A DNA stretch of 35,199 nt from a virus. The position numbers and the translations under genes were made by a program. The stretch covers positions 1 to 35,199 of the IMG/VR virus record IMGVR_UViG_3300036985_000179; one strand, given 5' to 3'. The notes under the pieces are model-generated. The model was not told where the DNA came from. It saw only the letters and a list, made by a program, of their open reading frames with translations, and ran no database searches. Below are positions 30,165 through 35,199 of this stretch, one piece after another (position 1 is the stretch's first letter; each line of letters begins with the position of its first letter).

Positions 30165-30716
30165 TTAACGGAAACCGCTTAATCTCGGTGAGAAGGCAAA
30201 AGTAGCCATGTGAGGATTGTTTTTAATAGCCACAGAATCATCGACAAGATGCCGAATATTCCAGCCAAGCACAACATATACACAGCAAGAGCTAGAAAAT
30301 ATACGCTTGATATAAGTGAACTGAAAAAGGCCATTAGCTTTGACCAAACACCATCCAGCTTTTGCATTGGAATTATCCTTGATTAAGTTATCTCCGTATA
30401 CGGCAGTTGTATATGGCGCAGTTAAGTAGCGCAAAGCAAAACTGTACGCTGGGTTACGAATCAGCCATTTAACCCTAGCTAAATACCCAATTCCGTTAAT
30501 CTGTTTAAAAGTAGAGTCCCCAAACAAGCTATTGTCTGGAGTCATAAACCAGTTAAGCCAATTAGGAAGTCTTGGCTCTACTGCTTCGTAAGAATGGTTA
30601 TCGCACCATCCAAACTCGTATTTAGCAAACAAAGGAAGGATAGGAGATAGTATTAAAGCTAATAAAGTTACTAACAAAGATAATGGAGCTAATAAAATAT
30701 AAGTTAAATAAACCAT
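30165..30716 (-). CDS. DUF7338-like membrane-associated protein
   Basis: This 183-residue protein has an N-terminal hydrophobic region (YILLAPLSLLVTLLALIL), then LPNWLNWFMTPDNSLFGD and RVKWLIRNPAYSFALRYL, the family signature TPDNxLxGD...WLxRNxxYxF. The end includes LFQFTYIKRIFSSSCCVYVV and GWNIRH, then ATFAFSPR. The start at ATG has GGAAG four to five bases upstream and overlaps the previous gene's end region; a TTG further up is unlikely. The family is common beside lysis genes of proteobacterial phages. Its last 180 bases contain a second reading frame (see the 62-residue ORF). Confidence 0.7.
   Translation of the reverse strand: MVYLTYILLAPLSLLVTLLALILSPILPLFAKYEFGWCDNHSYEAVEPRLPNWLNWFMTPDNSLFGDSTFKQINGIGYLARVKWLIRNPAYSFALRYLTAPYTTAVYGDNLIKDNSNAKAGWCLVKANGLFQFTYIKRIFSSSCCVYVVLGWNIRHLVDDSVAIKNNPHMATFAFSPRLSGFR
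30179..30367 (-). CDS. Overprinted 62-residue hydrophobic protein, holin candidate
   Basis: This frame lies entirely within the DUF7338-like gene, shifted. It begins at ATG with AAGGA eight bases upstream. It encodes MQKLDGVWSKLMAFFSSLIS, a span at about residues 20-40 (VYFLALAVYMLCLAGIFGI), and a second at 41-58 (LSMILWLLKTILTWLLLP) before a polar end (SHRD). Two membrane spans and a short charged tail suit a class II holin or an antiholin. The same frame continues after one TAA into the 122-residue holin-like gene. Whether it is translated cannot be decided from the sequence. Confidence 0.45.
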   Translation of the reverse strand: MQKLDGVWSKLMAFFSSLISSVYFLALAVYMLCLAGIFGILSMILWLLKTILTWLLLPSHRD

Positions 30717-30717
30717 A

Positions 30718-30966
30718 TTACTTCCAATGGCTAACAAAAATATCTATTAACCAGCCACCACTAGCAATTATTCCAGCCCAAATTAAACCAGCTAATGATT
30801 TTTCAATAATTGCTTTACGCAAAGATGCTCTATCTGCCTCGGCTTTAATAGCCATTCGCACCCATTGGATTTCTTCAGTTGATAAAGGATGTGTTTGAGC
30901 ATATTCAGAAACGGCTTCTTTAAGCAAGGAAATTAAATCTTCTTTTGTCATTCTGTCAACACTCAT
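30718..30966 (-). CDS. Single-span membrane protein of lysis region
   Basis: This 82-residue protein has an N-terminal amphipathic part (TKEDLISLLKEAVSEYAQTH), a charged helix EEIQWVRMAIKAEADRASLR, and one membrane span near residues 58-78 (LAGLIWAGIIASGGWLIDIF). Similar proteins occur next to DUF7338 in phages and may be holin-like or lysis accessory proteins. Its stop lies just before the DUF7338-like start. Placed directly after the S74 fibre gene. Confidence 0.65.
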   Translation of the reverse strand: MSVDRMTKEDLISLLKEAVSEYAQTHPLSTEEIQWVRMAIKAEADRASLRKAIIEKSLAGLIWAGIIASGGWLIDIFVSHWK

Positions 30967-30976
30967 TGCATACCCC

Positions 30977-32029
30977 TTATTTAGCTTCTAATGCAGATAA
31001 GCGTGTTGTTAATGATTCGATGAGGGCTTGTTGTTCTTGAATTGTATTCAAAGCATTTTTTAACGACATAACAGTTACAGCTAAAACTGACCTATCGTAA
31101 TAACCCCAGGGCTTTCCTTCTTCGGGTGTAGGCGCAGCTTCGTTACCAATAGCTTCATTAACATTTTGAGCATAAAAACCTAATTGACGGTCTGTTCCAA
31201 AAATAGGTGCTTTTTCTTCGTTATAAAACCAATACCCCGGCTGTAATTTTTGAAGCATCTCATCAGGATTAGTTGGAACACCGTCTTTAATTTTCCATGT
31301 TTCATCTGATACAGAACTAATAACACCAGAAGCAGAAAATGTTGCTGCTCCAGCACCATAAGCAGACATGGTAATTATGCCGTTAGATGCAATACGCATC
31401 CGCTCTGTACCGCCAGTACCAAGTAATAATTGACCGCTAACAGCGTCTACCATTGGACCATCAGTTTTACTTACAAAATCTAAGTATTGTGTTACTGCGC
31501 CTTCAATAGCAACAGTAACTGTACCAACGGCTGATTCATATAAAAAATTATCTTGAGAGCCAAAAAACAGCCCAGTATTAGTTTTAATAATTCCGTTTAC
31601 ATCTAAAGGTTGTGTTGGGCTAGCTGTATTAATACCTACATTACCACTAGCATCTTTATAAAATTGTCCAGAGCCTAGGTTAATTACACCAGTACCGCCT
31701 GTAAGTGTGCCTGTGTAGGCTAATGTAGAGAAAGCACCAGTAGAGGCTGTAGTAGCTCCAATAGGTGCGTTATTAATAGAGCCACCTGTAATAACAGGGT
31801 TTGTAAGGGTATTTCCTGATAATGCTACACCAGTAATAGATCCGCCTGTAATAACAGGAGCAGTCATGGTATAAGTACCGCCACGAATACCATCTCCGCA
31901 ATCACGAATTTGCGACATCATATCTCGCATAGTGTCGTTTACTGCTGAAGGCAACATTCCTTCTGGAGCGCCATCTGGAGGAGCAGCCGTATTACTAGAT
32001 GGAGTAAGGGAGTATTTAGTATATGCCAT
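30977..32029 (-). CDS. Tail fibre with S74 intramolecular chaperone domain
   Basis: This 350-residue protein has the N-terminal anchor SNTAAPPDGAPEGMLPSAVN followed by DTMRDMMSQIRDCGDGIRG, common in phage fibres. Gly/Thr-rich repeats of TGGSI type follow. A trimerisation S74 domain starts at SDETWK (241-246, Ser and Lys of the self-cleavage dyad). LGFYAQNVNEAIGNEAAPTP follows, and a coiled-coil end LIESLTTRLSALEAK closes it. The domain assists folding and then cleaves itself before Ser 241. It lies far from the other fibre genes, close to lysis. AAGGA is present upstream. Confidence 0.85.
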   Translation of the reverse strand: MAYTKYSLTPSSNTAAPPDGAPEGMLPSAVNDTMRDMMSQIRDCGDGIRGGTYTMTAPVITGGSITGVALSGNTLTNPVITGGSINNAPIGATTASTGAFSTLAYTGTLTGGTGVINLGSGQFYKDASGNVGINTASPTQPLDVNGIIKTNTGLFFGSQDNFLYESAVGTVTVAIEGAVTQYLDFVSKTDGPMVDAVSGQLLLGTGGTERMRIASNGIITMSAYGAGAATFSASGVISSVSDETWKIKDGVPTNPDEMLQKLQPGYWFYNEEKAPIFGTDRQLGFYAQNVNEAIGNEAAPTPEEGKPWGYYDRSVLAVTVMSLKNALNTIQEQQALIESLTTRLSALEAK

Positions 32030-32070
32030 GATTTTCCTTGATTTTGTCTATTTTACATATTTAATGTAGT

Positions 32071-33918
32071 TTATTCTGCCAAACCAAAAGAAGCACCATA
32101 TCCGATACTAATGGCTTTCTTTTGTAACTCTTTGCTTAATGGCTCTACATTCGTTGTAGATGCCTTTGTAAGTAATCTTGAGGCTAGTTTTGGATCTAAC
32201 ATAGATTGGACTAATAGCTCTCTAATTTGATCGTCTGTGCCGTTATAAAGCCAGTTTAGAGGAGCTACAGCTTTATTAACTGCTGATGGGACTTCTCCAA
32301 ACATCTGCTTACCAATAATTCCACCGATTACATTGGCTGTAGATAGGTTTTTAAATGTATCTGATCCTGGCACTTTTCCTGAACGATTAAGAACACCATC
32401 GTCTAGATCACGACCAACCTTTTCTAATACCCGTACTTGCATCTCTGATAGCTTGGTTTCTTTTGCAGTAGCACGAATAGCCCGTTGAAAGCTAGGCTGA
32501 GAGATCATGTAATCACCAACATTAATAGGGTCTGGAGTTGTAGACAAGACTTTAGACCTAAATGTCTGAGCAGCCTCTAGTTTCTCAATGCCTTTACTTG
32601 CTTGAGCGTATTTAGATAGATAATCCTTATATCCAGGCGCAGAAGAATCAATAACATCATCTACAGCACGAATAACAGTATTTAGCTCTTTATTAGCCAA
32701 ACTATAGGCAGAGCCTTCTTTGTCTAGCAATCCCTGTGCAGCAGCCCGTAAATCTTTGCGAACCTCATACAAAGAGCCTACAGAATCAGCCCTAGCAATA
32801 GAGTCCTGTGCAAATTTCATGGCATTTTGTACTGTAGACCGCTTGCCCACATCTGAGCTAAGAATGTCATTTATCTGCTTATTTGCTACTAAAGAGATAG
32901 CCGACTGAATTTGCTCTTGGGTTTGTGTTGAAGCCCCAAAAGCAGCCTCACGCAATGGAGCAGTAACTTCATCACGCTTTGTAATGGCCTGAGTTACAGC
33001 ATCCTGATCTTTAGCCATGCGATCTAAGATAGTCATACGGGCTTTATTTGCTTGAGATGCTTGAGCAGCAAACTGGCCTGTAGTGTCCATAGCACGAATA
33101 GGAGTTTCAGCAGCAATTAAACCAACATCACGACTTGCTTGTGCGGTAGTAGGTCTATATCCACCAATATTTGGCTGATAATCCTCTAATCTTTGAGCAA
33201 GCCCTTTAGGAGCATTAGAAAGTTGCTCTAAAACCTTACCTACAATAGCCTCTCTGCCAGCTTGTGTAAATGGCTTAACGCTTTCTTTTAATGCTCTACC
33301 GGCAACTTGACCGCCACCAGAGATCCCACCAGGAGCAATCATTCCTCCTAATAAAGCTAAACCAGCTTGACCGCCAGCGCCTACATCGGCATATTCTCTA
33401 CCAGCAGCAGAAGCACCAGCACCACCAATGGCAGCACCAGCTTGTAATGGCAAGTTTTCAGAAAGGAATCGAGTTAGCGCATTAGGATCAATTCCTCTTA
33501 CGGCAGCAGCAGGGGCAGCAACACCAGACATAGCAGAAGCCACATCTTGCACTACTCTTTCAGTTTTGGTGGCTGGCTCTGGAAGCCCTGCCTGTGTTAA
33601 TACTTTCTTAATCTCTTGGCTTGGCATTGCTAAGTTACTGCCAGAAATCATATTAATAAGGCTATTTAAAGCATCTCCAGCCATAATAGGCAAACCAGCA
33701 GCCCCAGTAATGCCAGCACGAGCAGTTAAACCTAGTTGGCGAGGAATATCGCTAATTTCTTTTTGTACATCTTGACCAATAGTTGTTTTTATTTCTTTTG
33801 GTTTTTCTCCAGCACGCAATCCAGCTACACGATCACGCAATTCTTTAGAATCAGGCTCGACATTATCTGGAATATTGTCAATGGTGATTCCATCTTCTGT
33901 AGTAATGGAATATGACAT
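32071..33918 (-). CDS. Large Ala-rich putative ejection protein
   Basis: This 615-residue protein was not matched by name. It has an N-terminal YSITTEDGITIDNIPDNVEP segment, hydrophobic Ala/Gly-rich stretches around residues 60-110 and 145-205 (GAAIGGAGASAAGREYADVG), and long helical regions with Gln, Lys and Glu (about 215-480). The composition and its position after other virion proteins fit internal virion (ejection) proteins of P22- or T7-like phages. No lytic transglycosylase motif is visible. It follows the 381-residue gene by one base. Confidence 0.6.
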   Translation of the reverse strand: MSYSITTEDGITIDNIPDNVEPDSKELRDRVAGLRAGEKPKEIKTTIGQDVQKEISDIPRQLGLTARAGITGAAGLPIMAGDALNSLINMISGSNLAMPSQEIKKVLTQAGLPEPATKTERVVQDVASAMSGVAAPAAAVRGIDPNALTRFLSENLPLQAGAAIGGAGASAAGREYADVGAGGQAGLALLGGMIAPGGISGGGQVAGRALKESVKPFTQAGREAIVGKVLEQLSNAPKGLAQRLEDYQPNIGGYRPTTAQASRDVGLIAAETPIRAMDTTGQFAAQASQANKARMTILDRMAKDQDAVTQAITKRDEVTAPLREAAFGASTQTQEQIQSAISLVANKQINDILSSDVGKRSTVQNAMKFAQDSIARADSVGSLYEVRKDLRAAAQGLLDKEGSAYSLANKELNTVIRAVDDVIDSSAPGYKDYLSKYAQASKGIEKLEAAQTFRSKVLSTTPDPINVGDYMISQPSFQRAIRATAKETKLSEMQVRVLEKVGRDLDDGVLNRSGKVPGSDTFKNLSTANVIGGIIGKQMFGEVPSAVNKAVAPLNWLYNGTDDQIRELLVQSMLDPKLASRLLTKASTTNVEPLSKELQKKAISIGYGASFGLAE

Positions 33919-33919
33919 A

Positions 33920-35065
33920 TTAGTAATTTACCTTAATATTTTTGCTTGGTAACTTAGCTGGAGCACCCAAAGCACGATTAGCATCTAAACCATAAGCAGA
34001 ACCCATTTGAGCAAACTCGCCACGCTTAGAATTATAAGTGCTTGTAGCTGTGCTAAATAAAGTGTCTGATAATGACTGAAAGTCTTTTCGTTGATCGGGT
34101 GTAAGTTTTGTTCCGTTAATACGCATTTGTGCGTAGTTAGTGGCTCTATCTAATGCGCCAGAAGCAGCCATAGCCATTCCTAATTCAGACTCACGAACTA
34201 CTGAACCTGGGTCAAGCAACTTCATAAATTTAGTAGCTGCTGCTAAATCCCCTGCTGGACTACTAGATTTTAATGAGTCAGTAATTTGACTGTAGGCTGA
34301 TTGCATCTCACCATAAGCCTTATAAACTGGCTCTGCTGAGAAAGCCTTTTTAAGACCCATCTCGTTATCAAAACCTTTTTGTCCAGCACCCATATCAAGT
34401 TTAATCGCTCCAGCAGCTTTGTTAGCAAGAGTAAAGTCTTGATAAGAACCCTTATAACCTTGTCCTTGTGCAAACTGATACTCTTTTACTGAGGCTGGAG
34501 CAGCTTCGGCTTTTGGAGTGGTTAATTCAATAAACTTGGCTGGGTCTGCTTGGCGCAAATAGTCTAATGCAGCACGATTAGCAACAGTAGGGTCTACTTT
34601 ATCTAGTGTTGGAAGGTTTCCACGCAATGCCCCAATAGTTTCAGCAGTAGCCATATCGCCACCAAACTCAGGGCGAGATAGCATCTCTAGTTGAGATCCT
34701 TGTCCTTGTGCCATTGGAATAGCTTGTGGTACTTGTGTAGTAGCCCCTGCAATCGCTTTTTCGTACTTAGCTTTAGCATCTTGCTTTTGTTTGTACTCAG
34801 ATAACTGCTGTGCAGTAAGCATCTGTTTAAGCGTAGTATCAAACGATGACTGATAGCCACCATATCCAGCGCCTAAAGCACCAGCCAGAGCTTGTCCTGT
34901 GCTAATTGGTCTATTTGTTTGACCAGAAGCTCCTAACAAAGCCACAAGAGCGCCAATGCCACCTTGAGCTAAAGCATTTTGTTTCATAGACTGGATTTGT
35001 TCTGGGGACATTACGCTGGAGTAATTCGGAGCAGATCCGAATAATGATTCTAGAAAGTCTGCCAT
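33920..35065 (-). CDS. Ala/Gln-rich virion protein crossing the join
   Basis: This 381-residue protein starts MADFLESLFGSAPNYSSVMS in the right terminal copy; the same ATG also occurs at 12 on the left copy, so it is continuous across the join. A Gly/Ala-rich part lies at about residues 30-60 (GIGALVALLGASGQTNRPIS) and helical segments follow (YKQKQDAKAKYEKAIAG, then LDKVDPTVANRAALDYLRQA). The likely role is as an internal virion protein with the neighbouring Ala-rich genes. The gap to the preceding stop is four to five bases without a clear ribosome site, which suggests coupled translation. Confidence 0.6.
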   Translation of the reverse strand: MADFLESLFGSAPNYSSVMSPEQIQSMKQNALAQGGIGALVALLGASGQTNRPISTGQALAGALGAGYGGYQSSFDTTLKQMLTAQQLSEYKQKQDAKAKYEKAIAGATTQVPQAIPMAQGQGSQLEMLSRPEFGGDMATAETIGALRGNLPTLDKVDPTVANRAALDYLRQADPAKFIELTTPKAEAAPASVKEYQFAQGQGYKGSYQDFTLANKAAGAIKLDMGAGQKGFDNEMGLKKAFSAEPVYKAYGEMQSAYSQITDSLKSSSPAGDLAAATKFMKLLDPGSVVRESELGMAMAASGALDRATNYAQMRINGTKLTPDQRKDFQSLSDTLFSTATSTYNSKRGEFAQMGSAYGLDANRALGAPAKLPSKNIKVNY

Positions 35066-35199
35066 GTCTTATGCTAAAAGTGATGTTTTACTGCGTTGAG
35101 GTTGCTGTATAGATAGCAAATTTAAAATAGGAGAGTAATCTACTCCTGCATATTGCCTACTCTGTGCTTGTGGTGCGCCTACTGCTTGTGCTTGTAATG
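35054..35199. repeat. Terminal direct repeat, right copy
   Basis: This copy of the left 146 bases is identical except for G instead of C at 35073. It carries the start of the 381-residue gene and the end of the 413-residue gene. The difference may be a population variant or a sequencing error. It shows that the ends join. Confidence 0.9.

Overview
The window is essentially one complete genome of a double-stranded DNA tailed bacteriophage. The first 146 bases recur at the end (1-146 and 35054-35199) with one mismatch. This marks a closed or circularly permuted molecule of about 35,053 bp cut open inside a gene. The head genes are of the SU10/P22-like kind: a DUF5309-type capsid, a long P22-type portal, an SU10-type adaptor and a nozzle-like protein. 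No tape measure, tail sheath or tail tube gene is visible, so a podovirus is likely. The DNA is AT-rich. Small accessory families (DUF1364/YbcO, DUF3310, GH108 endolysin, DUF7338, ERF plus YqaJ) suggest a proteobacterial host, and the fibre types resemble those of aquatic phages. The host itself cannot be read from the sequence.

Layout. (1) A long leftward late block starts at a Q-like regulator (19680). It runs through small genes, a glycosyltransferase, a methyltransferase, the terminase subunits, portal, scaffold, capsid, a second glycosyltransferase, adaptor, tail and fibre genes and two Ala/Gln-rich virion proteins. It then continues across the joined ends to two more Ala-rich proteins (35065-32071), an S74 fibre, and the lysis cassette ending at 29277. 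(2) A short rightward pair (19743-21073) encodes a metallophosphoesterase and a SprT-like protein. (3) A leftward early-type operon (24526-21070) holds about thirteen small genes, including a lambda O C-domain-like replication protein, a YbcO nuclease, DUF3310 and two related HNH endonucleases. (4) A 750-bp gene-free region (24527-25274) carries several ordered repeat families and is the best candidate for an origin/control region. (5) A short leftward pair encodes a Cro-type HTH protein and a PD-(D/E)XK-like protein (25764-25275). (6) A rightward recombination operon (25926-29280) encodes an ERF annealing protein, a YqaJ exonuclease and an SSB-like protein, together with small zinc-knuckle and membrane proteins.

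The recombination, replication-helper and regulatory genes surround the repeat-rich region. The virion and lysis genes form one transcription direction. No DNA polymerase, primase, helicase or integrase is recognisable, so the phage probably uses the host replisome. The points most worth a second look are the layered repeats of the putative origin, a control module duplicated in front of two leftward transcription units, a lysis cassette with a non-AUG start and an overprinted hydrophobic ORF, and the single mismatch in the terminal overlap.
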